Notes: a model not told the origin generated them from the letters alone. Shown: positions 7,972 through 16,377, counted from the stretch's first letter. The stretch: 64,000 bases of DNA from GCA-016699445 sp964555055 (GCA_964555055.1 CAZKQW010000003.1:186001-250000); one strand, 5' to 3'. Translations and numbers: made by a program.

Positions 7972-8952
7972 TTAGCCTCCAATGCCACTCATGCACGGTG
8001 TTCTTAAAAAATCTTCCTGAACAAAACCCTCATGGCCCACGCGTTTTCCTTGAAGCACTTGGATGATAGCTTCCTGAATAGCCTCATCACTTTTACTTTC
8101 ATCTCTTAAGAGATCTCTAAAGGAGAAACTCCCATCATAGGCCAGACAATCCTGAAAGCGTCCATCACTCGATACACGGATACGGTTACAACTATCGCAA
8201 AAAGGGGCTGACAGCGGCGTGATAAAACCAATCGGTGTTTTCAGCTCCTGCACCCACTCATAACGCGCAGGACCTTTGCCCAAAATTTCATGAAATGCTT
8301 TTAAAGAATATTTTTCAGAAAGATTTTTACGTACATCTGCCAATGAAAGAAAACGATCCTGAAGATCACGGCCGGGACCTATAGGCATCATTTCTATCAG
8401 CCTCAAAACAAAACCCTCTCTGGCACAATAACGAAGCATCGATTCCACTTCGTCATCGTTAATACCTTTTTGCACTACCATATTGATTTTGATGTTTGAA
8501 AATTTTGATTTTGCTTCCTGCAAGCCTTCAAAAACTTTTTGAATATCTCCCAGACGCGTAATTTTTAAAAAACGCTCGGCATCCAGAGTATCCAGGTGGA
8601 CATTCAAACGATCCAGTCCTGCTTCTTTTAAATCATGAGCCAAGTTTTTAAGAAGGATCCCATTGGTCGTCAGCAAGACTTCATCCAAAAAACTTATTTT
8701 TTTCAATTCACGTACCAGCCACGCAAGATCCTTGCGTACTAAAGGCTCGCCTCCCGTCAGTCGCACGCGTTTAATTCCCAAAGGGGCCAAAAGCCTGACC
8801 ATCCTAATGATTTCCTCAAAGCTCATCATTGCTGTTTTTGGAATGCGAAAGATGCCTTCAAGCGGCATGCAGTATTCGCAGCGGATATTGCACAGATCCG
8901 TCAGGGATAATCGCAAGTATTCTATTTTACGAGCACAACTATCCACCAACAT
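7972..8952 (-). CDS. moaA: GTP 3',8-cyclase MoaA (radical SAM)
   Basis: About 326 residues. Catalyses the first molybdopterin step, rearranging GTP to 3',8-cyclo-GTP. The N-terminal radical-SAM cluster is CNIRCEYC, followed by GGEPLV. The C-terminal second [4Fe-4S] cluster is CDSCNRIR plus a Cys in FQDCLAYDG. The protein ends in Gly-Gly, as is conserved in MoaA. ATG 8952 is preferred over 9051, because GGGAG precedes it at good spacing and the longer form would add an unrelated leader overlapping mobA by over 100 bases. It overlaps the moaE-mobA stop by 14 bases, showing tight operon packing. Confidence 0.93.
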   Translation of the reverse strand: MLVDSCARKIEYLRLSLTDLCNIRCEYCMPLEGIFRIPKTAMMSFEEIIRMVRLLAPLGIKRVRLTGGEPLVRKDLAWLVRELKKISFLDEVLLTTNGILLKNLAHDLKEAGLDRLNVHLDTLDAERFLKITRLGDIQKVFEGLQEAKSKFSNIKINMVVQKGINDDEVESMLRYCAREGFVLRLIEMMPIGPGRDLQDRFLSLADVRKNLSEKYSLKAFHEILGKGPARYEWVQELKTPIGFITPLSAPFCDSCNRIRVSSDGRFQDCLAYDGSFSFRDLLRDESKSDEAIQEAIIQVLQGKRVGHEGFVQEDFLRTPCMSGIGG

Positions 8953-9919
8953 GAGCGGTCTCCCGTAAGGACTCAAAAGTCTTAGGATCATTGATATTGA
9001 GACAGGCCTCTTCTGAAACAGCGCAAAAGAGACTGTCGGATATTTTTTCACAAAAACTTTTCATGGAATAATGGCCGTGACTTAATTGCTCTTGAACCAG
9101 AGAAAGTAATTTTTCAGAATAAAGCCCTAAAAGATATTCTACACCGGCCCCATGAGAAGCTATGACGGCTAAAGATTTTTGAGATCGGCTTGAAACAATT
9201 TTTTTGATCTGCCCTGCAGATACCAGTGGCATATCGCAAGCCGTGATAAAAACGGTACCACCCACATATTTCAAAGCAGCTTCCAAACCTCCCAAAGGCC
9301 CTTGATGAGGCAGGCTATCACAAATAATTTCTACACCCAAATGACGATAATCTTCCGGTGTATTTGTCACAATCAAGACTCGAGAAAAGACGGCTTTCAT
9401 CTCCCTTAAAATCTCTTCAATGAACGTATGATTTTTCCAAGGGGCAAAGGCTTTGTTGGTCCCAAAGCGTGAAGATTTTCCACCGGCTAAAATAACGCCT
9501 GTGATATCATCACCTTCTTTGACGGATTTTGTAAAGCTACAACAGTCTTGGGCGCCTTCTCCCATTTTCCAAATTGGCACTTCGTGTTTAATCGTATTAA
9601 TAATATATTCACAGGCTTCAAAAGCCTCCCGACGATGGGCACAGGCCACAGCAACGACAACCGCTTCTTCTCCCACAGGCACCCAACCCACACGATGCAC
9701 GACAGACACTTCCATTATCGGCCATTTTTTTTGAGCTGTAGAAATTACTTTCATCATTTCACTTAACGCCATGGCTTCATAACAATCATATTCGATCCCT
9801 GAAATGTCGTTATCATCCCGAATCGTTCCGACAAAATGAACATGACCACCAGCTTTAACATTGTGAATCGATTGTAAAATTTTCCAGGTATCAATTTTGC
9901 GATGTGTTATCTCGATCAT
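8939..9919 (-). CDS. moaE-mobA: Fused MoaE-MobA (molybdopterin synthase large subunit / MPT guanylyltransferase)
   Basis: About 326 residues. Residues 1-140 match MoaE (VGTIRDDNDISGIEYDCYEAMA, VHRVGWVPVGEEAVVVAV, HEVPIWK), which with MoaD converts precursor Z to molybdopterin. From about 145, a MobA domain begins with ILAGGKSSRFGTNKA and includes CDSLPHQGPLGGLEAAL and ACDMPLV. It transfers GMP to make Mo-MGD, the form NarG needs. The ATG at 9919 has GGAGG five bases upstream and follows the moaD stop by one base, repeating the arrangement seen at the moaA-moaCB junction. Joining the third and last enzymes of the pathway in one chain is unusual. Confidence 0.92.
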   Translation of the reverse strand: MIEITHRKIDTWKILQSIHNVKAGGHVHFVGTIRDDNDISGIEYDCYEAMALSEMMKVISTAQKKWPIMEVSVVHRVGWVPVGEEAVVVAVACAHRREAFEACEYIINTIKHEVPIWKMGEGAQDCCSFTKSVKEGDDITGVILAGGKSSRFGTNKAFAPWKNHTFIEEILREMKAVFSRVLIVTNTPEDYRHLGVEIICDSLPHQGPLGGLEAALKYVGGTVFITACDMPLVSAGQIKKIVSSRSQKSLAVIASHGAGVEYLLGLYSEKLLSLVQEQLSHGHYSMKSFCEKISDSLFCAVSEEACLNINDPKTFESLRETAHVGG

Positions 9920-9920
9920 C

Positions 9921-10157
9921 TTAGCCTCCACTCACTGGGGGGATGAACGCGATTTCACGACAGTCTTTCACGACAGTATCGGGGGAAACATATTCGCAAT
10001 CCACGGCATACCGCACAAAATTGAGATAAGAATGATCGAGTTTTTTTTCGCCTAATTGATCTGAAAAAATATCTTTCACACTTTTAGGTTCGCTCAAATG
10101 AAGTTCGATGGGCTGTGGAAAATATTTTTTTAAAATTGAAAAAAAGTAGAGGGTCAT
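9921..10157 (-). CDS. moaD: MoaD, molybdopterin synthase sulfur-carrier subunit
   Basis: About 78 residues with a ubiquitin-like beta-grasp pattern and the essential C-terminal Gly-Gly (FIPPVSGG), which is thiocarboxylated to donate sulfur to MoaE. The start is set at 10157, where ATG overlaps the moeA stop by 4 bases and GGGGAG lies just upstream. A further in-frame ATG at 10169 lacks this. MoeB, the adenylyltransferase that loads MoaD, is not encoded in the island, so a host enzyme would be required. Confidence 0.88.
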   Translation of the reverse strand: MTLYFFSILKKYFPQPIELHLSEPKSVKDIFSDQLGEKKLDHSYLNFVRYAVDCEYVSPDTVVKDCREIAFIPPVSGG

Positions 10158-11377
10158 AAGTCTCCCCAAAAAACAAACGAGACACGATCCCCTCGATGTA
10201 GAGCATCAACTGATTCAGGGATGATAAGGATCGCATTTGAAGACGCGAGAGCTTTAAGATGGGCAGACCCCTGACGTCCGGCAGAAAAAGCCTGAAACTC
10301 ACCATCTTCATAAATAACACGCCCTCTCAAATAATCTTCTTTGCCATGAGATGCTCTTAAATCATCCTGCATCACAGCTTGATAGGTTGTCGGAAAAATA
10401 TTTTTGGCACCCTGAATTTTCAAAAGAGAGGGACGGACAAAACGTTCAAAAACCATCAAAGCCGATACGGGATTTCCGGGCAGGCCAAAGACAAGCCTCT
10501 GACCCCACCGACAAAATAAAAGAGGCTTTCCTGGCTTAATGGCTATTTTATGAAAAATCGTTTCCGCACCGAGTTTTTTTAGGACGGAAGGGACCAAGTC
10601 AAGATCGCCAGCTGACACACCACCAATCGTGATCAAAACATCTGCGTCTGAAATCAACTTCAGAGTTTTTTCAAGATCTTCTTCTGTATCATGAGAAACA
10701 GAAAGAGAGGTGACGTCCAAACCCATGGAGATCAAGGTAATCGCCAAAGCCGGCCCATTACTATTGTAAATCTGGCCTGGTTTTAGAGTCTCACCGAGTG
10801 GAATAATTTCATTTCCTGTCGACAGGATTTTAATTATTGGTTTTCGCCCCACAGGAAGCTGACGCACACCCAAGGCTGTCAAAAAAGCGATTCGACGCGA
10901 ATCAATTTTGTCACCATGCTCTAAAATCAAATCACCAATCTCCATATCTTCGCCTTGTCGACGAATGTGCTGACCTTCCTTCACGCCTTCTTTAAATTCA
11001 CAAGTTGTCTCAGTAAAAGTCACATCCTCAAAAGGCACGACCGTATCTGCACCTTCAGGAACAGGAGCTCCCGTCATAATACGAATGGCCTGTCCATGCC
11101 CCAAAGGCGTCGCACAGTGCTGAACAATATTATCCCCGGCCACCACACGCTTGATGACCTGGAGTACCACAGGATTATTTTGAGAGGCTTGGATGACATC
11201 AATAGCGCAAATGGCAAAACCATCCATGGCCGCATTATCAAATGACGGCAGAGGCATCGCTGCATGAATACCTTCCGCAAGGTAACGGCCATGGGATTGT
11301 ACTGTCTGAATAGTTTCAGTTCCCAGGAATTGGGAACACTCCAGAATCATTTGTCGTGCATGATCCGCCGATAACAT
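10154..11377 (-). CDS. moeA: Molybdopterin molybdotransferase MoeA
   Basis: 407 residues, the family's usual length. Inserts molybdenum into adenylylated molybdopterin. Recognisable segments are PLPSFDNAAMDGFAI, GAPVPEGADTVVPFED, ILSTGNEI, TIGGVSAGDLDLV and FGLPGNPVSALMVFERFVRP. AGGAG stands 6 bases before ATG. It is the first molybdopterin gene after tatA in the leftward operon. The 151-base gap before it (11378-11528) holds no gene and no clear terminator. Together with moaD, moaE-mobA, moaA and moaCB it supplies Mo-bisMGD for NarG. Confidence 0.94.
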   Translation of the reverse strand: MLSADHARQMILECSQFLGTETIQTVQSHGRYLAEGIHAAMPLPSFDNAAMDGFAICAIDVIQASQNNPVVLQVIKRVVAGDNIVQHCATPLGHGQAIRIMTGAPVPEGADTVVPFEDVTFTETTCEFKEGVKEGQHIRRQGEDMEIGDLILEHGDKIDSRRIAFLTALGVRQLPVGRKPIIKILSTGNEIIPLGETLKPGQIYNSNGPALAITLISMGLDVTSLSVSHDTEEDLEKTLKLISDADVLITIGGVSAGDLDLVPSVLKKLGAETIFHKIAIKPGKPLLFCRWGQRLVFGLPGNPVSALMVFERFVRPSLLKIQGAKNIFPTTYQAVMQDDLRASHGKEDYLRGRVIYEDGEFQAFSAGRQGSAHLKALASSNAILIIPESVDALHRGDRVSFVFWGDL

Positions 11378-11528
11378 CGGAATCTCCTGTTCAATTCATC
11401 TGTCTCTATTCTCTCAAATAGAATAAAAACAGAATCGGAAGATGAGAACGTTTCCAATCTCACCCCGTCCCGAACACCCTATTTTCCTAACATTTAGGAG
11501 AACTTAGGCGTTGAGGATTAGAGCTACT

Positions 11529-11726
11529 TTAAGTTTTTGAAATATCCTTTAACTCTTTTTCTACCACTTGACCTGCATCCTGAACTGATTTCATCCCTTG
11601 CTTGAAATTTTTAATCCCTTCCGCGAGACTTTTGCCCAAATCCGGAAGACGTTTAGGTCCAAAAATCAAAAGGGCCAAACCCACAATCACCATTAACTCC
11701 CAAGGACCTAAACCACCAAGTCTCAT
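11529..11726 (-). CDS. tatA: TatA/TatE twin-arginine translocase subunit
   Basis: 65 residues: a short N-terminus, one membrane helix (GPWELMVIVGLALLIFG), the FGPKRLPDLGKSL hinge and an amphipathic charged helix, as in TatA/TatE. GAAGG precedes the ATG. It heads the leftward molybdopterin operon, about 70 bases downstream of an FNR-type box at 11797-11810. The likely client in this island is ActB, which has a twin-Arg signal. NarG shows no Tat signal. No tatC is present here, so the host supplies the rest of the translocon. Confidence 0.9.
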   Translation of the reverse strand: MRLGGLGPWELMVIVGLALLIFGPKRLPDLGKSLAEGIKNFKQGMKSVQDAGQVVEKELKDISKT

Positions 11727-11790
11727 GACGACCTTCTTTCACGTTCAGGATGCTAGTTTTTTAAAAAATGAGGGATGATCCTCGGCAGAT

Positions 11791-12993
11791 TCAATCTTGA
11801 TAAATGTCAACCATAGCCTGTTTCATCGGGTAAGGATACGGCCCCGATAAAGGGATAGGAGCGATATATTTGTTTCGAAAATCAGCTGACTGCATCCGAC
11901 AAGATTTAGACCTTTGATCATAAGGAGGTGTTGTGGTCATCCGGGTCCAGAGAGTCAGAAGAGACTCTTCCGGATAGCTTCCAATACTGAGCGGTGTAAA
12001 ATCACAGGGACACATGTCCCCAAATGCTGTCAGGTAAAACTGTGTATTGGCTGCAAAACAAAAGGCGCTACCACACTCGCTGGTCATCGTCGATTGAACA
12101 GACAAGCCTGGATAACCTTCCTGAGATCGATAATAACGCACTTTCTCCCTGATCATGTCCCGATCGGGAGCTGTCAGTAAAAAGGAAGTATCCCTCAGCC
12201 ATTGGCCACTGGGGATGGCATCAAAAAAGGTCACTTCATTGACACCAAGCTCCTTCCCAAGCTCCATCATCTGCTCAAAACTCTCTTCCTTTAATTTGGC
12301 AGGACTCAAATAACTCGAAATCGCAACCAATACGCCGGCCTCTTTGAGATACCCTATCCCCTCAACAGCTTTACGAAAAAGACCTGGTCGCTTTCGGCCA
12401 GCATCATGTTTTTTTTCATGAGTATCATCGAGGGAGATAAACGCCCCCATCAAACCTGATTCCTTCAATTCATACGCACGTACCCGCGTTAAAAATTCAC
12501 CATTGGTAAAGAGAGTCACAACAGACAAATCCTTGGGCACGGAGGCGATAATCCGCGAAAGATCTTTCCTGAGAAGCGGCTCACCTCCCAGAAGAATCAT
12601 ATTGGTCACACCTAGCTGTGATGTTTCGGATAAAGCCTGGATCAGGATCTCGAAAGACATCTCACGACGGTGGTGGGAATTGTAAAAAACGGCTGAACAA
12701 TGCTCACAATCACACTGACAAGCTTTGTTGACAGCAATCGTAGCCGTGGCGGGAACACGGAGAGAGCCAAAACGTCGCTTAAGCCGAAACAACAAGGACC
12801 TTATGCCAGACGGTAAGGCCAATGGAGGCTGGTAGAGAGAAAAAACGGGCGAGCCTTGAAAGTATCCAATAGCACGATAGCGGTTAACCTGATCCAGATA
12901 CTGTCTCAGATAACTTTCCTGGTCATGGGGCAAAACACAATCACTGAGCCGAAGCTGGCCGTATTCCTGGATGATATTAAAAGGGGATGTCAC
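11791..12993 (-). CDS. Radical SAM protein of unknown substrate (SPASM-like C-terminus)
   Basis: 400 residues. About 85 N-terminal residues, without recognised fold, precede a radical-SAM core with CQCDCEHC (CxxxCxxC spacing), LLGGEPLL and a serial beta-strand/helix pattern (LFTNGEFL, FISLDDTHEKKHD). The C-terminal third has a Cys set (ECGSAFCF, DMCPCDF, a Cys in SKSCRM) resembling auxiliary Fe-S (SPASM/twitch) regions that act on peptides or small molecules. It lies 7 bases after the polyprenol-kinase-like gene. The SEC59-like neighbour points to a lipid or isoprenoid substrate, perhaps a quinone or lipid change used in nitrate respiration. No function can be assigned from sequence. Confidence 0.8.
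   Translation of the reverse strand: MTSPFNIIQEYGQLRLSDCVLPHDQESYLRQYLDQVNRYRAIGYFQGSPVFSLYQPPLALPSGIRSLLFRLKRRFGSLRVPATATIAVNKACQCDCEHCSAVFYNSHHRREMSFEILIQALSETSQLGVTNMILLGGEPLLRKDLSRIIASVPKDLSVVTLFTNGEFLTRVRAYELKESGLMGAFISLDDTHEKKHDAGRKRPGLFRKAVEGIGYLKEAGVLVAISSYLSPAKLKEESFEQMMELGKELGVNEVTFFDAIPSGQWLRDTSFLLTAPDRDMIREKVRYYRSQEGYPGLSVQSTMTSECGSAFCFAANTQFYLTAFGDMCPCDFTPLSIGSYPEESLLTLWTRMTTTPPYDQRSKSCRMQSADFRNKYIAPIPLSGPYPYPMKQAMVDIYQD
11797..11810. promoter_or_regulatory. FNR-type box for the tatA-moeA-moa operon
   Basis: TTGATAAATGTCAA (reverse strand TTGACATTTATCAA) differs by one base from the FNR consensus TTGAT-N4-ATCAA. Its centre is about 77 bases before the tatA start, and it overlaps the last codons of the radical SAM gene. 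Three further boxes of the same form occur at 16350, 33608 and 35821. Confidence 0.7.
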
Positions 12994-13000
12994 GCCGGGC

Positions 13001-13963
13001 CTATTTGAGAAGGTGAGTCAAGAGCCATAAGCTGGGAGCAGAAAGAAGCGGGATTGTAAGATTATCGTCCCATTGCTTTAATAAGCTCTCCGATCCAGCC
13101 CCGATCAAACCTCCCAAAATGGAGAAAATGAGAAGCACCCCACCTGACAATTGAAAACTGTCAATCCCGGTCCCCATAAAAAAAAGCGTTCCCAAAAAAC
13201 AAATCAGCCAGGAGGCTGCAAAACCTTCCTGACTCACATGATTGGCCAAGCGATGCTTTCCCCACTTCGTGCCCACAATCCCTGCCACAGGATCACCGAC
13301 AGCAATGTAAAAAAGAGTCAAAGTGCCGATAGGTTTTGAAAAAATAAGAAAGACGACCAACATGGACCCGAGGTACCACGTGGCAGAGCTAATCTGCCGT
13401 CTCTCACGTTCACGCATGACGGATGCCATGAGACGACATATGGTGTCGTTAGTTGAGGGCCACACACGTCGCACGACTTCTGTTAAAACAGCACTGGCGA
13501 AATAGGTGGCCAGAATGAAGATGACTGTTTTTTCCGAAAGGCCCGAGTAGGCATACATCCACAAACCCAGAAGCCCGCTTAGGGTATGAAATAATTTCCG
13601 TCTCCATTGGAGATGCGTGCGGCTGGACAGCAGCTTCGATCCCTGCATCTCAAGCCGCTTCCGAAAATCGGTGAGCACTTTTTCACAATTTTCCAATCTC
13701 TCCCTCAGCAAAAAAACAACGGGATCTTTTTTAGAATCTTTAAAACCTTGGAAATCTTTTTGAAAGCGAAGCAATTGGGTCTGAAGACGACCCAAACTTT
13801 TTTGCCATTCCACAACACGCTCACCTAGGTTGCCTTTTAGCTGAATATAGGCAGGTGTCTGACAGAGCTCATGCAGTTGAGCTTCAATGGGTTCAAATAC
13901 TGTCAGGATCTCCTGACAGATATCATTCCACGGCATTGGAAAAGGGGTTGAGTTCATCATCAC
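13001..13963 (-). CDS. SEC59/DGK1/VTE5-family CTP-dependent lipid kinase-like membrane protein
   Basis: 320 residues. An N-terminal cytoplasmic, helical and charged region of about 115 residues is followed by 6-8 membrane helices beginning at WRRKLFHTLSGLLGLWMY. RRKxFH and GDPVAGIVGTKWGKHR are hallmark motifs of the dolichol kinase (SEC59), diacylglycerol kinase (DGK1) and phytol kinase (VTE5) family, which phosphorylates isoprenoid alcohols or diacylglycerol with CTP. The upstream cyclic-nucleotide-domain gene overlaps its start (TGATGATG). The downstream radical SAM gene follows after 7 bases. The long soluble N-terminus is not typical of the family and may be a partner-binding segment. The substrate is unknown. 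Confidence 0.8.
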   Translation of the reverse strand: MMMNSTPFPMPWNDICQEILTVFEPIEAQLHELCQTPAYIQLKGNLGERVVEWQKSLGRLQTQLLRFQKDFQGFKDSKKDPVVFLLRERLENCEKVLTDFRKRLEMQGSKLLSSRTHLQWRRKLFHTLSGLLGLWMYAYSGLSEKTVIFILATYFASAVLTEVVRRVWPSTNDTICRLMASVMRERERRQISSATWYLGSMLVVFLIFSKPIGTLTLFYIAVGDPVAGIVGTKWGKHRLANHVSQEGFAASWLICFLGTLFFMGTGIDSFQLSGGVLLIFSILGGLIGAGSESLLKQWDDNLTIPLLSAPSLWLLTHLLK

Positions 13964-14313
13964 CGGTTATTTGAGGAATCTTTTTTTATCGATTCTTGCA
14001 AAAGAGTCCTGTTCACAAAAAGTACTTCGCAGTCTGTATCTGCGATACAGGTACAGCAGTGACCCTCATTGGCTAAAAACTCTCGAAAACCAAGCCAATG
14101 ATCGCGTACATAGCCGGGAAGTTGCAGAGCATGCTCTTCTTCACAAGGACTTTGGCGAGAAAAGCGCACTGCACCCTCTTGTATCCAATAGATTCCATAA
14201 GGCGTGTGGCCTTCATAATAAATCACTTGCCCTTTATGAAAATGGAGATGCTGAGCAGAGGACAGTAATTTCTTCCACTGAATTTGAAATAATTCTTTTG
14301 TATGGAGACCCAT
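13960..14313 (-). CDS. Stand-alone cyclic-nucleotide-binding-like (Crp-type sensor) domain without HTH
   Basis: 117 residues covering just one cupin-like cNMP-binding domain (HFHKGQVIYYEGHTPYGIYWIQEGAVRF, then VRDHWLGFREFLANEGHCCTC, DCEVLFVNRTLL). The segment matches the sensor half of the island's Crp/Fnr regulators but has no DNA-binding C-terminus. Its stop overlaps the polyprenol-kinase-like gene, so it starts a three-gene operon. The Cys-rich GHCCTCIADTDC stretch could bind metal or a cluster. It could be a redox- or ligand-sensing partner of the membrane kinase, or a remnant of a regulator. The tight operon linkage argues against decay. Confidence 0.7.
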   Translation of the reverse strand: MGLHTKELFQIQWKKLLSSAQHLHFHKGQVIYYEGHTPYGIYWIQEGAVRFSRQSPCEEEHALQLPGYVRDHWLGFREFLANEGHCCTCIADTDCEVLFVNRTLLQESIKKDSSNNR

Positions 14314-14384
14314 GCCATTTTAAAATAACGGAGTTTAAAATCGAGACTATGATCTAAAATAGGTTTTTAGGAATTAAATATCAT

Positions 14385-15098
14385 TTAAGTGTCCAGGTTG
14401 GCCACTTGTAGAAGTCTTTCAACATCTAAAATCTTTATGTCTCGACCACTCACTTCAATGAGTTTTTCCTGACGAAACTCGGACATCAAGCGAATGGATG
14501 TTTCCTGCGTCACGCCGATCATGTTCCCCATCTCTTCGCGCGTGAGCTGGAGTCCGATTTTGTAATGATTCCCGTCTTTTTCGCCATAAGTTTCTTTCAA
14601 AGTTAAAAGCAGCTCCGCCATGCGCTCACGCACTGACTTTTGGGCAATCGTTGCCGCCAAATTTTCCGCCACACCCAGCTCTTGAGCCAGCTTTTGAAGC
14701 AGATTCATGGAGAGTGACGGTTCTTTTTTCAAAAGAGAAAAAAACGCATTCCGATCCAGACAGCATACTTCCGCATCTTCAATAGCCTCAGCTGTCGCAT
14801 GATAAGGTTCATTGGCTAATAAAGCTCGATGGCCCAAAACATCCCCAGAACTGGCAATACGGACAATCTGCTGCTTACCATCGATACTTGTTTTATAGAG
14901 CTTTACGCGACCCGAAGAGACGCAATAGAGCCCTAAAGCTTGATTCCCTTCATAAAAAACAATCTGGCCTTTTTTATAAATATTGTTTGTCTTGCGTTGC
15001 TCAAGATCACGCGTCGCTGATTGCTCCAAATCACAAAAAATCCCATCGGGTCTACTTTCGCAATCATGACACTCGGTTGGCTTTGAAGACTTCGACAT
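14385..15098 (-). CDS. FNR-like Crp-family transcription regulator with N-terminal Cys cluster
   Basis: 237 residues. N-terminal C10-x2-C13-x8-C22 (ECHDCESRPDGIFC) plus a Cys pair near residue 112 (AEVCCLDR) resembles the [4Fe-4S] ligand set of FNR, though with a longer last spacing. A cNMP-type beta-roll (about 40-125), dimer helix and a winged HTH (TREEMGNMIGVTQETSIRLMSEFRQ) follow. The ETxxR recognition helix suits TTGAT half-sites, which occur four times in the island. It follows the two hemerythrin genes (48-base gap), under the box at 16350. It is the likely oxygen-sensing activator of the nitrate genes. Confidence 0.88.
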   Translation of the reverse strand: MSKSSKPTECHDCESRPDGIFCDLEQSATRDLEQRKTNNIYKKGQIVFYEGNQALGLYCVSSGRVKLYKTSIDGKQQIVRIASSGDVLGHRALLANEPYHATAEAIEDAEVCCLDRNAFFSLLKKEPSLSMNLLQKLAQELGVAENLAATIAQKSVRERMAELLLTLKETYGEKDGNHYKIGLQLTREEMGNMIGVTQETSIRLMSEFRQEKLIEVSGRDIKILDVERLLQVANLDT

Positions 15099-15146
15099 GA
15101 AGCGATATTTTACATAAAGAAACTCCTAGAGCTATCTTTTTGTATA

Positions 15147-15629
15147 TCATTCCTGATGATGGATACCACAACAGGAATGGGATTTCAGGGGTTTATTTTC
15201 TATTTTTTCAAAAATCACCGATTTTTCTTCAACGGATGTCATGCGATCAATCGTGGGGTAGAGAGCATGTTCCTCCTTCATGTTATGCATCTTAAGAAGA
15301 TGCATAATGGCGACTTCTTCTTGGCATGCTTCCGGAAGGGCATTTTTCGAAAAGTATTCCTGAATATTTTCAAGGTGCTGTTTGATCTGCTTGTGTTCAA
15401 ACCGCATCACGACTGTTGGGCCGCTGTCTTTGACACCTGTCTTCGATTCAAAAGCCGGAAATAAAATTTCCTCTTCCCAGGCGATATGTCTCAAAAGACC
15501 TGTTCTAAACTCTGCAAAGAGAGCTTTGGCTTTATTCCCGTCGATGAGTTTTTGCTGCTCGTAGGCAACAAATATCCGATCCAGACGCATATGATCTTTC
15601 TGAAAAAAATCAGCGATCCCAGATATCAT
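15147..15629 (-). CDS. Hemerythrin-domain protein (HHE)
   Basis: About 160 residues, started at ATG 15629, where GGAG lies upstream and the ATG overlaps the preceding stop by 4 bases. It is a four-helix bundle with candidate di-iron ligands: His in FFQKDHMRLD, HIAWEEEILFPAF, RFEHKQIKQH and HNMKEEHALYP. The tail carries HSCCGIHH, a further potential metal site. The architecture resembles RIC/YtfE and DnrN-type proteins that handle nitric oxide damage to iron-sulfur centres. It forms an operon with a second hemerythrin-domain gene and the FNR-like regulator. Confidence 0.85.
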   Translation of the reverse strand: MISGIADFFQKDHMRLDRIFVAYEQQKLIDGNKAKALFAEFRTGLLRHIAWEEEILFPAFESKTGVKDSGPTVVMRFEHKQIKQHLENIQEYFSKNALPEACQEEVAIMHLLKMHNMKEEHALYPTIDRMTSVEEKSVIFEKIENKPLKSHSCCGIHHQE

Positions 15630-16294
15630 AGGTGCTCCATTTTTTTGACAACATTTTCCCAATCTTTTTCGTTTAATAACTGCTGGGCCAATGGGAAAAC
15701 CGTAGTGTTTTCCTTATAAACATGAAGTCTCATCACTTCGACAACCTCCTGACCTTGATGAAAGGAATGATCAAAAAGAAGATTTCGGGCTTCATCATCG
15801 CGAATTCTGGCGGCTAAACCTAAAAGGTTGAAAACGAGATTGGTCATGACGGCGACACGCGCATGATCCGCTTCCATCAAATCTACAGGTGTCATGGGAT
15901 GGGGGCCTGGACTATGCTCCCCACTCTCCAATAATTTTTCCTGGAGAAATGGAAAGAGAGCTTTTTCTTCTTTACGCGTGTGATGGACAAGATCGTCGTC
16001 CATGTATTGAAAAAACTTCTTAAAAGCCGTGCTGATTTCAGGGTCGAATTGCCACCCTTTTTCCTTAAAAGAAATCAGCGCTTTATCAAAAACATTCAAA
16101 ACCTTTTCAAACTCGTTGTGGTCATCGATTAAGTTCTTAAGGGTCTGCACCATTTGATCATATGGCACCTGGATCGTCGGTGGGGTATAAAGCGGCGGCG
16201 GATCCATCGGCGAGGGATAATCCTCCACTTCTTTATTCACATAACGTTTCAAGGGGTCACCTTTACTAATGGGATAAACAGGGAGATCTTTCAT
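15626..16294 (-). CDS. Hemerythrin-domain protein, long N-terminal extension
   Basis: 222 residues. About 45 Pro-rich residues precede two HHE-type helix pairs (LIDDHNEFEKVL, LVHHTRKEEKALFPFL; EADHARVAVMTN, RLHVYKENTTVFPLA), giving the His/Glu ligands of a non-haem di-iron site. It is the first gene after the FNR-type box at 16350-16363 (centre about 62 bases upstream) and overlaps the next hemerythrin gene by 4 bases. Likely roles are O2 or NO sensing or scavenging during the shift to nitrate respiration. Duplicated, diverged hemerythrin genes in tandem are uncommon. Confidence 0.82.
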   Translation of the reverse strand: MKDLPVYPISKGDPLKRYVNKEVEDYPSPMDPPPLYTPPTIQVPYDQMVQTLKNLIDDHNEFEKVLNVFDKALISFKEKGWQFDPEISTAFKKFFQYMDDDLVHHTRKEEKALFPFLQEKLLESGEHSPGPHPMTPVDLMEADHARVAVMTNLVFNLLGLAARIRDDEARNLLFDHSFHQGQEVVEVMRLHVYKENTTVFPLAQQLLNEKDWENVVKKMEHL

Positions 16295-16349
16295 GAGTCT
16301 AGAATAAACACTTCATTCGTTTACCCGATGATAGGAAACAGGCTCCCTA

Positions 16350-16363
16350 TTGATATTTGTCAA
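16350..16363. promoter_or_regulatory. FNR-type box upstream of hemerythrin-fnr operon
   Basis: TTGATATTTGTCAA, one base off TTGAT-N4-ATCAA, located between the actF stop (16378) and the first hemerythrin gene (start 16294), centre about 62 bases before the start. Confidence 0.75.
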
Positions 16364-16377
16364 TAGCCTCATGACGC

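Noticed and set aside
13960..14313. cNMP-domain gene as a truncated Crp regulator pseudogene
   Set aside because: Its stop is fused to the next gene's start (TGATGATG) and no HTH remnant follows, which argues for a genuine short gene.
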